Shown here: positions 20,719-30,740 of the stretch, one piece after another | Numbering within the stretch: the first letter of the stretch is position 1 | Layout: every line of letters starts with the position of its first letter | NCBI GenBank assembly: GCA_009760885.1 | Contig: CM019709.1 | Coordinates: 31,895,906 to 31,959,905, forward strand | Reading direction: 5' to 3' | From: Achatina immaculata | Lineage: Eukaryota; Mollusca; Gastropoda; Stylommatophora; Achatinidae | Length of the DNA: 64,000 bases | Translations under genes and position numbers: made by a program | The notes under the pieces: model-generated | The model's database searches: none | What the model was told of the DNA's origin: nothing | Seen by the model: the letters and a program-made list of their open reading frames with translations, nothing else

Positions 20719-20957
20719 TCAGTCTTGGTCTGATGTCTGTATTACTGCCACTCCGGATCCTACCGCGAGTCTGGCTAAGCTGAGATATGCGTGTCTGAAG
20801 TCTGTTATGATCGGTGCTGCGTCTGTCTGTATGTTTGTTTCTTGTATGAGGATGAAATCTGGTTTGTGTGTATGTATCAAGGAGACTATGTGTTGTAGTT
20901 TTGTGCGCAAGCCTCTAATGTTGATACTTAAAACTTTAACGTCCTTACCCATTTCCA
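20719..20957 (-). pseudogene. Non-LTR endonuclease N-terminal fragment
   Basis: Minus-strand frame with VKVLSINIRGLRTKLQHIV, then KPDFILIQETN, then GSGVAVI. The LSINIRGL and LIQET pairs are the first two boxes of APE-type endonucleases in I/Jockey-like elements. The first methionines of this piece (MEMGKD) look like a natural ORF2 start. An RTE-1 copy abuts its upstream side at about 20958, and the rest of the endonuclease is lost. Confidence 0.6.
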
Positions 20958-21605
20958 TGATGACAAGCGACGAAACAAATAAGGCAGCTGAAATATGTAC
21001 CAATGAGGGAAAAATTGGAAGAAGGGGAGAGTTTTTAGTATCTTGGATCATTACTAACTAACATTGGAGATACAGTGAGGGAAATTAAAAGGAGGACATC
21101 TATCGCTCTTCAGAAAGTGAAACAACTAAAGAAGCTGTGGAGAGGAACAGATAGAACTACAAAAATACGATTTTTAAGGGCATGCATCCTTCCCACCACA
21201 ACATATGCCTGTGAGACCTGGACACTTAACAAAACAGCTGAGAAACGCATAAATGCCTTTGAATATAAATGCTACAGAAGAGTACTTCAAATATCATGGA
21301 CACAAAAAAGAACAAATATATCCATACTACAAGAACTTAATATCGAAGAAGGCTGGCTAGTAAAGATAATTAAACATAAAAAAAACTTAAATATTTTGGA
21401 CAAATTAAACGTCATGATAATCTAGAGAAGACCGTCTTGGAAGGAAACATAATGGGAAAAAGAAAGAGAGGAAGATCAAGGCGACAATGGATGCAAGACA
21501 TCGTTGGTGATCTTCAAATGGATGCATCAGTAGCAGAGCATCTTGTATACAAGCGCTGTTAGGGAGGCAAAGTTCCGCAATGGACATGCAAATGAATGAA
21601 TGATT
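20958..21605 (+). pseudogene. RTE-1 3' half (C-terminal coding region and tail)
   Basis: From 21075 the frame reads MREIKRRTSIALQKVKQLKK, LRACILPTTTYACETWTLNK, VLQISWTQKRTNISILQEL and NIEEGWLVKI, the RTE-1 C-terminal order. Upstream, NKAAEICTNEG is preserved in another frame. The 3' end closes with gcaaagttccgcaatggaca and an aatgaatgaatga tail. Several indels disable it. Confidence 0.8.
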
Positions 21606-21645
21606 GATCCATTTCCAAATAATGTTGGAACATATCATAATAACA

Positions 21646-21832
21646 TTGTAAATGTTATATTTTATTTTATTTCTCCTAGCTTCCAACGTTACTTATGTTT
21701 ATTATATGAGCAGCATATTTGTAGAATGTCTGGAACAGAGTGAAAGTTGTATGATAAAGGGTAGAATGTCATACAGGCCTGCGTGTCCAATTATTAAACC
21801 TTTTGAAATAAAGATCAATCAATCAATCAGCC
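21646..21832 (+). mobile_element. CR1/L2-like retrotransposon 3' end
   Basis: Close relative of 8845-9031, with ttatatgagcagcatatttg, gaatgtctggaa and ttttgaaataaagatc, and a CAAT tail at 21813-21831. The RTE-1 copy ending at 21605 lies just upstream in the same orientation. Confidence 0.7.
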
Positions 21833-21878
21833 AACTAGAAAATACAAAATGAATCTGCATGGTTTTGGGTAGTTTGTG

Positions 21879-21879
<1 letters not shown>

Positions 21880-21929
<50 letters not shown>

Positions 21930-21957
21930 GCACGCACGCACACACACACACACACAT
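21880..21957. repeat. CA dinucleotide microsatellite
   Basis: Perfect CA repeats with a short CGCA variant block (21926-21940). Minus-strand cysteine/valine open frames across it are artefacts. Confidence 0.95.
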
Positions 21958-22075
21958 GACTCTGTCCGATCTGACTGTCAACAACCCATAGCTGACCTGC
22001 AAGATTGAGAGTTGGCGAACCATCGTCGACCAAGACCCTGTCCTATCACTCCGTTGATGCCCCTCCCCCAACAAA
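21958..22075 (+). repeat. SINE-C-type retroposon fragment
   Basis: Near-identical in order to 33010-33110: ctgtcaac.acccatagctg, acctgcaag, gagttggc, accctgtc..tcactcc. Only the head of the unit is present here. See 33005-33344 for the fuller copy. Confidence 0.6.
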
Positions 22076-22359
22076 TTTATATTTTAATTATATATATACA
22101 AATACAACGTTGCGATTGAAACTGAAGTTTGCTGATCAGACATGGGCAAATTGCCTGAAAAGTTCACTTCGACATCAACTTCACGCGCTGACCTGAATTG
22201 TACTCAGCAGATGATTCATGAGCACAGACAAGCTACGCTAGTCAAAACAGCATTTTTGACAATAACTCATGACAGGTTCACCAGAATCCCGTGAAACTTA
22301 CTAAACACAGAACTCACTAACTATGTTACTAAATGCCTTTTAAAGACTGACGCTCCTCG

Positions 22360-23480
22360 AATCAGTTCATTTGAAAATTCAGTGCGCAAATATAGCTCAT
22401 CTCACTACAGAACAACGACTCATCATCATTGGACGTTTACAGACTGGGCAGCCACAAAGTGTGGTGGCCAGACAAATTAATGTGGTTATAAGCACCATTA
22501 GTCGCCTTTGGAGACGATTTCAAGAAACTGGCTCAGTTGTAGACCGGCCACGCAGTCACAACTCCTGCCGAAGACCGGTTCTTACGGCTGCGTCATCTCA
22601 GGAATCGATTTGCATCTGCGTCTTCAACAGTCCAGTCAATGACAACAGCTCGTCGAATTTCAGATCAAACTGTCAGGAACTGGCTTCTCGACGCTGTTAT
22701 TTGGGCTAGAAGACCATACAGAGGTCCTGTTCTTACAGACCGGCATCGCCAGAACCGGCTGCAGTGGGCGAACCAGCATCGTCAATGGACCGTTGCGAAT
22801 GATTGGAGAAGGGCTTGGTTTAGTGATGAATCATTCTTTCTGCTCCAGCAGCACGATAGACGGTGAAGAGTTTACCGCAGAGTCCATGAACGCTACGCCC
22901 AGAACTGTGTGGATGAGGTTTATCCACATGGTGGTGGAGGTGTACTGGTGTGAAGGACTATCAACTTCATGGGAAGAAGTGACCTGGTGCAAATTGAAGG
23001 ACGCCTGAATGATACGTCGCTGAAATTTTTCGTCCTCACGTCCTTCCACTTCTGGCTGCACAAGGGTCGATTTTTCAACAGGATAACGCTCGACCTTATG
23101 TGGACCAACTCACCACTCAGTTCCTCGCTGACAACAATGTCCAGACCATTCCGTGGCCATCCATGTCATCAGACATGAACCCAATAGAACACTTATGGGA
23201 TGAACTCGACAGACAAGTCCGCCAGCGAGACATGGCGCCAACCAATCTCCGAAAGTTGTCTCTTGCCCTGCGGGAAGAGTGGGCAGCCATCCCACAACAA
23301 CAGATCCAACGGGTAATCGGATCCAAGTCAAGTAGATGCCGTACTCTGATACAGGTCAGAGGAGGCCATACATTACTGAGACGGAGGCCTCAGTCGCAAA
23401 GAATAAACATCCACAACAAATTTAATGAACATCATTTAGTTATTAAAGTCTTAAAGTTTCTTCATGCCAAGATTTAAACA
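22360..23480 (+). pseudogene. Tc1-like transposase pseudogene
   Basis: Three frames together give a Tc1/mariner transposase. The N-terminal helix-turn-helix (LTTEQRLIIIGRLQTGQ, VISTISRLWRRFQETGSVVD) lies at 22371-22560. The frame then shifts at about 22560 to TARRISDQTVRNWLLDA and AWFSDESFFL (first catalytic aspartate). A stop and indels intervene before QQDNARPY (about 23080, second aspartate) and MNPIEHLWDELDRQV (third residue, glutamate), in frame at 23100-23477. All three DDE positions survive but are spread over shifted frames, so it is inactive. Terminal inverted repeats were not identified with confidence. Confidence 0.85.
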
Positions 23481-23530
23481 ATCATTCCGTAAAATAAAAT
23501 TTTGATACAAGATTGAAATTTGGTGTCCAT

Positions 23531-24029
23531 TACGACTGTAGTAGTGTTGCGTGTCTTTTGTTAACAGTATATATATATATATAATTTATTTATTTATAAA
23601 TGTGTATTCTTGTGGGCTTTTACGTTCATGTGTTGTCTGTTCTCCCGCTTTTTTCCGGCATTCTGTGGTCTTCTAACGTAGTCATCCCGAGGGGTCTCGG
23701 TGGTTGCGTCTGACTCGGTTGGGGTGGGGGGGGGGAGGGGGTGAGAGGTTGGAGGCCGTCTCCGTTGTTTTCATAGTCTCTGTCTTCTGGCTGCAACTCG
23801 TCCTCTTGAGTCGTCAGTCGCGTCGTCTCTTAAAAGCGTCCTTGGCTGGAGCGCTGGTGGTGCTGAGAGCCTTGGACCGGGACTGTCACGTCGTGGTCTC
23901 TTGGTATTTATCCTCGTTGATGGTGAAACCTTCCGCGGTGACCCAGTCCTGGTTTGGCTTGGCTTGGCTTGGCTTTCTCCCCCTGTTGGGGCTGAAGACC
24001 CCTGTCCAATGAGGCAATCAGCGACCCTT
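23531..24029. other. No gene recognised; left flank of LTR element
   Basis: TA repeat at 23568-23583, a G-rich stretch (23722-23745) and a gcttg pentanucleotide repeat (23955-23974). CCTT at 24026-24029 is the probable left target-site duplication of the LTR element. No coding motif was seen. Confidence 0.4.
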
Positions 24030-25601
24030 TGTAACAGAATAGCAATTCTGTACAGAGTGTATTGTGTATAGCCAGTAGTTGTGGTCTGGTAGACTACAAC
24101 TCATGTCCGTGTGCAAAGCACGTGGTTCGAGAAAATTCGAAGTCACGTGGTTGAGTTGAGCTGGAGATATGCATGGGCTAAGAAAGGCAGTCTTGTTCAG
24201 AATAGGTCAGAGAAAGGTTGTGTGATTGTCTCTAGAATGTGGTAGAGAGAGCCTTGTTGTTGTGGTAGCAGGAGTTTTAGTGATTTATGATGTAGGAAGA
24301 ATTTTGTAGTGATTACAAATTGAAATCTCGTTTGGGAAGAGTTTCTACCAGTGGCAATTGTTGGTAGTGAGATGGAAGAATTGGTTTTTCCTGTGTTGAT
24401 TGAGGTTTTCTTGATAATGTTGTGAGTATGAATTATTTTGTGTACTGCACATTGTATGGTATTTTTACCCATATGGCGTAGAGCTCGTCCACGCCGGGTA
24501 CTGTTAATGTAATTCTTGTTCAGCCTTATGGCAATGTTTACATCATCATGATTTCACCCTCATTTTGTCCATAATAAATGTGTTTGGTCTAAGATAAAAC
24601 TACACCTATGGGCTTTGTTAAAATTCTCATTGTTGACCAGTTTGTTCTGGTTGGAAGACTGCAAGTTACGTTAAGCTGTTGTATTGTATCTGTACTATTT
24701 TTGTGGAGTTGAAAGCCTGGGTGTCTTGTTGTATTTTCTCAGTGAGTAACATACTTCTTCTTCTTCTTCTTCTTCTTCGTTCGCACTGTCTGTCTATATC
24801 TGCAGTCCTGTCTCTTGGATAAATTTCACTGTTTTTTGTAACTCATGTATGGAACCGTAGAGCTTATCTTCTTTAGTGGTTTCACTGGGCCAGTAATTAT
24901 TTCTCAGTGTCTCGTAGTTGATGCAGTTCTGGAGGATATGTTCCACGGTTTGGGGCACCTGGGCACATGTACATAGATTAGTAGTACCAACCTTAAACTT
25001 TTTATACATATGACTTCGGAGTCGGCTGTGTCCTGTTCGGAGACGGAAGATGGTGACTTGTTCCTTTCTGTTTAGCATGTGATAGTCATCATGTGGTGGT
25101 GTTTGTGGCTTTCTGTAGGTTTTTATCATGCTTTTCTTCTGGTTATAGGTGACTGGTATGTCTGGTTGCTCCATTTCAGTGCCCTCTTTGGCCAGATGGT
25201 CAGCTTTCTCATTGCCTGGTATCCCACAGTGGGAGGGAATCCATTGCAAAGTGACTCCATGTTGTAAGCCAATTTTTGACAAGGCATCCTTAAGGTCTGG
25301 TAGTTTGTTGCACTGAAGAGCTTCCAGTACTGATCTTGCATCTGTGAGAATTACTACAGGACATGTATCAATTCTGGAGTCTGATAGTTTTTCAACTGCA
25401 GCAATAATTGCCCTAACTTCTGCATCAAAGTTGTTGCAGTATTTACCAGTGGGTATGGAAATCTTAGTGAGTAACATAGAAAATTAGGTGATGGTTAGAA
25501 CACCAGCAACAAGAAGAAAAATATAAGTTCAAACTGTACTCCACAAGTAGTTAAAGAATAATAGAGAAAAACTAGTAAAGTAGTGTCGTGACTCTGTTTT
25601 A
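24030..25601 (+). repeat. 5' LTR (847 bp) carrying a nested non-LTR insertion
   Basis: Same sequence as 30741-31587 except four substitutions and the insertion at 24754-25465 with its extra AGTGAGTAACATA copy. Contains an ataataaatg polyadenylation-type signal about 540 bp in. A related solo LTR (35126-35957) keeps the blocks cacgccgggtactgtta, ggtctaagata and gggctttgttaaaattctc, so these are likely the conserved promoter or R-region parts. Confidence 0.92.
24754..25465 (-). pseudogene. Non-LTR retrotransposon 3' end with RNase H domain
   Basis: A 712-bp minus-strand insertion in the 5' LTR, flanked by AGTGAGTAACATA (24741-24753 and 25466-25478) and ending in a GAA tail (ttc repeats at 24755-24779). 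The frame of about 225 codons shows RNase H motifs: EVRAIIAAVEKL (catalytic glutamate), VVILTDARSVLEAL (aspartate), QWIPSHCGIPGNEKADHLAK (histidine and aspartate). A C-terminal HMYKKF...CTCAQVPQTVEHIL zinc-type tail follows. The first RNase H aspartate and the whole RT are missing (5' truncated). The frame itself is undamaged, so the insertion is recent. RNase H after RT points to an I/Jockey-group element. Confidence 0.88.
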
Positions 25602-25602
25602 G

Positions 25603-25613
25603 TGGTGCCGAAT
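25603..25613 (+). promoter_or_regulatory. Primer-binding site, probably tRNA-Phe
   Basis: Starts one base after the 5' LTR and reads tggtgccgaat. The usual tRNA-Phe 3' end (TTTCGGCACCA) pairs with the first ten bases. The eleventh base differs. The position next to the LTR is as expected for minus-strand priming. Confidence 0.65.
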
Positions 25614-26419
25614 CAGGCCACTCGTCACGTCCAGTGTGTTTGTTTATATGTTTAACAGTTCATGCACGTTTTTTCTAGCCCACAGTTGTGTGTTGCTAGT
25701 ATGTTTCGTCAGTGGTTGTCAAGTTATGGTTAGGAAGTTGTATTTTGTTTAGTGTCAGAGACAGTTATAGTAGTTGTTGTTCAAAGCGGCGATGATGTCC
25801 AGCCTACCCGAAAGTTTGTGTCACATCTAGTCCTGGGTCCTAGGCAGTGCAGCTACTGACGTTTACCTGTGCCTGCAGTCAAGTCCAGTGAGCCTGAGCC
25901 TGAACCTGATCTACAATCCGGTGAGGAACCAGAGCGGTTTGTTCCAAGCGACATTTACTTCTCAACCAGCTCCACCCAGACAAGGGAGGTAACATGTGGT
26001 CAAATTAACTGTTTTCTGCATTTTCGGCAGATAGACCGGAGTGGACATTGATACATGGACAGTCGTTGTTTGTGCTTCTTTATGTGTGGTGTAGGATCAA
26101 GGACATTCTTCTCTAGTGTTATTAGTGGGACTTTATTGAACATTTAATTTAATGGTGATATTTGAGATAGTACATAGAATTATTGTTGAATTCCATTTAA
26201 ATTAGGACTTAGTGATAGTTAGTTTAGTTAGTTCGTGGTATTGTATTTAATTGAATTTCTTTTCTATGTTTAATAGTTGAATGGCATTAGTGCATGATAA
26301 TGAATAATTGATATGCCATTGTTTTGAATAATTGTTGACATTACTGTATATGGTGGCACTGTATTGACTCCAGTGGTATATACTAACAATAAGTAGGGTG
26401 CACTACAGAAAGACGCACG
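25614..26419 (+). other. Untranslated leader of the LTR element
   Basis: About 800 bp between the primer-binding site and the gag start. T-rich, AT-rich at 26130-26350, with several short upstream frames (for example 25869-26051). Probably carries packaging signals, but none can be recognised by eye. Confidence 0.5.
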
Positions 26420-28369
26420 ATGGCTTCAGCTCCATCCACATCAAATTTGCTGGGGTTATTGCAAGATACCCTGTCCCAAGTCAGCAATGACTTGAGGTTT
26501 TCCCACGTCATGTCAGCTGTAGCAAAGTTTGACGGGGACCCAGCAAAATTGAAACTATGGCTGGATGCGACTGATAAGCTCATGGACATCCGGAATGCTG
26601 ATGTGCCCAGTAAGAAGAACTTAGTGTATTTACGCACCACAGGGTCGCTAGCAGAGTTCGTCAAACAGCGTCTCCAGATTCAAGAGACATGGGAGGAGTT
26701 TGTGTCTGTTTTATTGCCACGATATGGGGTGCTGCAGACTCCTCAGGAGGCCTGGCATACGCTAGCCTCTACTCGACAGTCTCCTGGAGAGTCCATTCAA
26801 GCGCTGGCTGATCGCATCAGTGAGGCAGCCAGAGTTGCTTACTCTGAGGCGGAATGGGTAACTCCGCTGGCGCAGAGGCAAATGGTGCAGTCGTTTGTAG
26901 ATGCACTACTTTCTAGAGCATTAAAATCAAAATTATTAAGAGATAAACCTGTTCTATTTTCACAAGAAAATGACCTCATGAAGTCGGTGAATCTTAGTTG
27001 TAGTTCCCGACAAGCTTTTATTTCAGGTTCTCGACCGACCAGTGAGGTGACGACACATAGAGAGTCTCCTTGTGTGGATTCGCAGAGAGTACAGTTAGTC
27101 TCTCATCAGGAGAACTCTCGACGGACATCTTCACACTTCGAAGAAGGTAGGATAGACCACCAAAGGTCGAATACCAGGAAGGCTAAACCTGCGAGTACAC
27201 TACCACAAGAATCTAGGTCTTGTTATAACTGTGGAAAGAAAGGTCACATAGCCAGATTTTGTAGGCAGAGTGTAAGAAAGGATCGTGCACAATTGAAACT
27301 GACAAGTCGGCGCATGAATAGCTCCCACGTGTCCGACCGTATCTTTACACCATCTAGGTCTGCCGAACACTCTGTCTCATTTTCGCATGCTACACCATTA
27401 CTCTCGGTGGCTGCGAATCCCCAGACTCCTACTTCTGTCCTTGTTTCTATTGATACTTTTAGAATTAGAGCATTGTTAGACACAGGAGCTAGTATCTATC
27501 TTATCAAGGATTCTGTATACAGATCCTTACGTTCTGCTCCTAAGCTCTTGCCCGCTAGAATTACTCTGCAGACTGTTACTGCAGCTTCCATGAGAGTAAT
27601 TGGCAGAGTTTACTTACCTATTTCTATTGCTGGTGTCACTGTTTCTCATTGCTTTTATGTGGTTCGCAACATGAACCGTTCCGCCATTCTGGGGCGTGAT
27701 TTTTTGTCTCGTTCTGGTGCTATCATAGATTACAATTCTAATACACTAAACATACATAACAAGAAGATTCCTTTAGAGTTAGATGCACACATTGCTTCTA
27801 TTCTTCGTGTTCAGCGTTCTTCTCTTCTTTCTCCACGTTCAGTCAATCTTATTCCTCTTAAACTGAAAGCCCAACCATATTTTCCCTCTGGAAATTCTTA
27901 TATGGTTCAGGGTATTGAGACACCATTCTTACTGTCCCAACCGGAGATAGAGCTGGTAGACTCAGTATGTGAGCTCCACACAAATCGCTATCCCGTGTTG
28001 ACAGTAATTAATCATTCGAGTAAACACATCGAGCTCAAGCGTGGATGTGTTTTAGGAAAATTGACACCATTCACAGAGTCAGTTGACTCTATCCAGCAAG
28101 ATTCTGGTACTGAGGAGTCAACACCTGAAAGTCGTTCTGAGACTATCGTTCGACAAGTTCAGTGCCCTGATGTGCACAAGGACATAATATCCAGGTTGTT
28201 GACACAGAACAAGGATGTCTTTGCCTTGACTGATTCCGAGATTTCGCATACCTCGACAGTGCAGATGGAGATTGATACAGGCGATCATCCGCCAATCTCC
28301 AGGAAACCCTACCGCACTCCGTTGGTGAGTAGAGGTGATAGAGAAGGCCGTCGAGAATATGTTGCGTGA
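26420..28369 (+). CDS. Gag-protease polyprotein of Gypsy-type element
   Basis: A 649-codon frame starting at ATG, preceded by acgcacg. Residues about 30-180 look like a retrotransposon gag capsid (KFDGDPAKLKLWLDATDKL, TWEEFVSVLLPRYG, LASTRQSPGESIQALADRI). A CCHC zinc knuckle, CYNCGKKGHIARFC, lies near residues 268-281 in a basic, serine-rich region. The retroviral-type aspartic protease starts near residue 345 with ALLDTGAS and has a later AILGRDFL, the usual second protease motif. The end (KDIISRLLTQNKDVFAL, DTGDHPPISRKPYRTP) is the N-terminus of the RT module. Gag forms particles, the knuckle binds RNA, and the protease matures the polyprotein. The frame then needs a +1 shift to enter the RT frame. 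Confidence 0.9.
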   Translation: MASAPSTSNLLGLLQDTLSQVSNDLRFSHVMSAVAKFDGDPAKLKLWLDATDKLMDIRNADVPSKKNLVYLRTTGSLAEFVKQRLQIQETWEEFVSVLLPRYGVLQTPQEAWHTLASTRQSPGESIQALADRISEAARVAYSEAEWVTPLAQRQMVQSFVDALLSRALKSKLLRDKPVLFSQENDLMKSVNLSCSSRQAFISGSRPTSEVTTHRESPCVDSQRVQLVSHQENSRRTSSHFEEGRIDHQRSNTRKAKPASTLPQESRSCYNCGKKGHIARFCRQSVRKDRAQLKLTSRRMNSSHVSDRIFTPSRSAEHSVSFSHATPLLSVAANPQTPTSVLVSIDTFRIRALLDTGASIYLIKDSVYRSLRSAPKLLPARITLQTVTAASMRVIGRVYLPISIAGVTVSHCFYVVRNMNRSAILGRDFLSRSGAIIDYNSNTLNIHNKKIPLELDAHIASILRVQRSSLLSPRSVNLIPLKLKAQPYFPSGNSYMVQGIETPFLLSQPEIELVDSVCELHTNRYPVLTVINHSSKHIELKRGCVLGKLTPFTESVDSIQQDSGTEESTPESRSETIVRQVQCPDVHKDIISRLLTQNKDVFALTDSEISHTSTVQMEIDTGDHPPISRKPYRTPLVSRGDREGRREYVA

Positions 28370-30365
28370 CGGAATAATTTCTCGCACGATCTCAGAGTGG
28401 TCATCACCCGTTGTCTTGGTGACTAAGAAGGATGGTACGCATCGTTTCTGTTGCGACTACCGTGCACTCAGTGCTGTGACACGTTCATTGTCATATCCAT
28501 TGCCACGCATTGAAGATATCCTGAGCACGATAGGAAAAGCCAAATTTTTCAGCACTTTGGATGCTCGTTGTGGCTTTTGGTGCATTCCCTTGTCCAAAGA
28601 CGCTCAGCAGAAGTCAGCTTTTAGCTGTCATCTGGGTTCTTTCTGTTTCAACTACATGAGCTTTGGTTTAAAAGGGGCACCATCTACCTTTGTCGCACTC
28701 ATGGACACAGTATTACAAGGTTTAGGAAAGTTTGCACAAGCCTATATTGACGATATACTGGTGTTCACCGATGGAACGATCGAAGACCATGTTCGCGATC
28801 TCCAGGCGGTATTCAACCGATTGCGCGAGCACAAGGTCAAGCTAAAGCCATCAAAATGCCACTTTGCTGCCTCTGAGACAAAGTATCTCGGGTATATCAT
28901 CAGCCAGTCAGGCATATCTCCTGATCCTGAGAAGGTCAGAGCCATTGCCGAAATGCCGTCTCCTTGGAATGTGAAGGAGGTGCGCTCTTTTCTGGGGACG
29001 TGTAGTTACTATCGACTTTTCATTCCCCATTTTTCGGAGATTGTGGCTCCCACAGTAGACCTCACCAAGAAGGGTCATAGGTTCAAATGGTCTCCAGTCT
29101 GTCAAATGGCGTTCGAGTCTTTGAAGGATCGCCTTGCGAAGGTACCGCTTCTCTCGCATCCTGACTTGCATAAGCCACTTACATTGTATACAGATGCTTC
29201 CAATGTTGCGGTTGGAGCCTGGTTGGTGCAGACAGCTTCCTCGTCTGATGGACTCTCAGTTGAAGAGCCATTATATTTCCTTTCGCAGAAGCTGTCGCGC
29301 TCTCAGACTAAGTGGTCTACTTTCGAGAGAGAAGCGTATGCTGTCCATTACGCCACGCAGAAGTTGAGATATTTTCTGGCGAATAGACACTTCGCTGTGA
29401 AGACTGACCATAGACCCTTGGTGGACGCATTTATAAGCAAACAGGGGATGTCAGACGTGAAGTTGCAGAGGTGGTTTGCTAACCTCCGCACCATGAACCT
29501 TCAGATGTTGTTTCATCCAGGTGCGCGGGAGAAAACGTTGGCAAGTTTCGATAGTGCCACTTCTGTAACAGTACCAGTTCACGTTCTTGATAGGGACGTC
29601 CCTCAGTCACAAGGAGCTGAGACATATGTCGTAAAGTCAGTGAGCGTTGTGGAGGCCTATCCACAGGCAGAGCCCCAACTTGTTGTAGATTGCTTTGTGC
29701 AGACTGACTTGCCGTGTCCCTGCCAGCAGAAAGAGAGAGTAGAGAGGGCGACTAATACAGTGTGTCCTATGGTTCAGGACGTCGCCATTAATGTATCGTT
29801 GCCTGGTGTGACCTTTCAGAGGCAATATCAGCAAGATCGTTGTAGATCTTACCTGCCACGTCCCATTAGACAGAGATTTTCTCTTCCGCCGCCTCCTCGT
29901 TTTGTTCCCAGGCTCCCGCCATGGTACCTGAAGGAAACCCAGCAGAGAGTGGTCCCTAGGGCTCTCCCCTCAGACCACTGTATGGAGGTGGATGCTTCCG
30001 CCTCAGCAGTTCCTATGTCGGTGGATGATCTGCGACCCCGGCATAGGCGGAAGAAACGGAAGAGAACTGATATCTGCCATCAGTCTCAGAAGGAACACTG
30101 TCCTCACAGTGAAGATTATTTCCCTGAAGAGACCTCACCTAAAACCGACTGCGATACGGAGATTGATCAGTTGTACGTCTCCGATCGTAAGCTCGTTGTG
30201 GCAATAGGGCAGATAATGGATACCGTGGACTTAGAAACGTTCACGATGAAAGATCTCCTTAAAGCACTTATGGAAAAGTTCCCACTATTGGAACTAGATG
30301 ACAGGAAGCAGTTCGTAGAACGTGTGGTGATCAACATATTAACTGCGATTCCTTCTACTGTATAA
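28335..30365 (+). CDS. RT-RNase H polyprotein with DEK_C-like C-terminus
   Basis: A frame of 676 codons that opens without an ATG (GTG at 28335; the preceding stop is at 28326), so it is probably read by frameshifting from gag-protease. RT motifs: SPVVLVTKKDGTHRFCCDYR, STLDARCGFW (first aspartate), FNYMSFGLKGAPSTF, and AYIDDILVF near residues 135-143 (catalytic YIDD). RNase H follows: LYTDASNVAVGAWL near residue 284, FEREAYAVHYATQKLRYFL, and VKTDHRPLVDAF. After LQRWFANL and FHPGAREKTLASF, where integrase should follow, there are about 275 residues with a proline-rich stretch (SLPPPPRFVPRLPP), a basic patch (RHRRKKRKRTD, possible nuclear signal) and a final DLETFTMKDLLKALMEKF and ELDDRKQFV segment resembling DEK_C. 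No integrase is seen. Confidence 0.88.
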   Translation: MIEKAVENMLRDGIISRTISEWSSPVVLVTKKDGTHRFCCDYRALSAVTRSLSYPLPRIEDILSTIGKAKFFSTLDARCGFWCIPLSKDAQQKSAFSCHLGSFCFNYMSFGLKGAPSTFVALMDTVLQGLGKFAQAYIDDILVFTDGTIEDHVRDLQAVFNRLREHKVKLKPSKCHFAASETKYLGYIISQSGISPDPEKVRAIAEMPSPWNVKEVRSFLGTCSYYRLFIPHFSEIVAPTVDLTKKGHRFKWSPVCQMAFESLKDRLAKVPLLSHPDLHKPLTLYTDASNVAVGAWLVQTASSSDGLSVEEPLYFLSQKLSRSQTKWSTFEREAYAVHYATQKLRYFLANRHFAVKTDHRPLVDAFISKQGMSDVKLQRWFANLRTMNLQMLFHPGAREKTLASFDSATSVTVPVHVLDRDVPQSQGAETYVVKSVSVVEAYPQAEPQLVVDCFVQTDLPCPCQQKERVERATNTVCPMVQDVAINVSLPGVTFQRQYQQDRCRSYLPRPIRQRFSLPPPPRFVPRLPPWYLKETQQRVVPRALPSDHCMEVDASASAVPMSVDDLRPRHRRKKRKRTDICHQSQKEHCPHSEDYFPEETSPKTDCDTEIDQLYVSDRKLVVAIGQIMDTVDLETFTMKDLLKALMEKFPLLELDDRKQFVERVVINILTAIPSTV

Positions 30366-30740
30366 TTTCAAATCTATAGGGATTTCTAAAGAAAAGCACA
30401 ATAGACACTAGTTGGGTAGTGTTCTTTGAAAAAGGAGTTCATCCTTTGCTTCTATCCTATTTCTATGGCAGTAGAAATAGATGGTGTAGTTCATAGAACT
30501 CATTATTGAAATGTTGTAAATATATGTTTATATTCTGTTTGCACCACAAAGGTTAACGTACTTATTTTGTACAAATTGTGCGTGCATGAAATTTTTGTAG
30601 CTGAATAATTAACTTTCATTCATTGTTATAGCTCACATTTAGTGAGAGTTTTCTGTAAAGGGTAGTAATTTTTTTTTTGTTTTTTTGTTTGAAGATATTT
30701 GAGGGTCAAATATCTACTTTTAGGGGGTGGGGAGATATTC
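30366..30740 (+). promoter_or_regulatory. 3' untranslated region and polypurine tract
   Basis: Follows the RT frame stop. The purine run tagggggtggggagatattc (30721-30740) directly precedes the 3' LTR and is the probable plus-strand primer. A T-run lies at 30669-30687. Confidence 0.7.

Noticed and set aside
22080..22360. Left terminal inverted repeat of the Tc1-like element
   Set aside because: I compared this stretch with 23480-23590 reversed and found only weak AT-rich similarity, so no ends are claimed.
29640..30365. An envelope-like gene downstream of RNase H in the LTR element
   Set aside because: No signal peptide, no transmembrane segment and no cleavage site; the region is proline-rich and basic and continuous with the RT frame.
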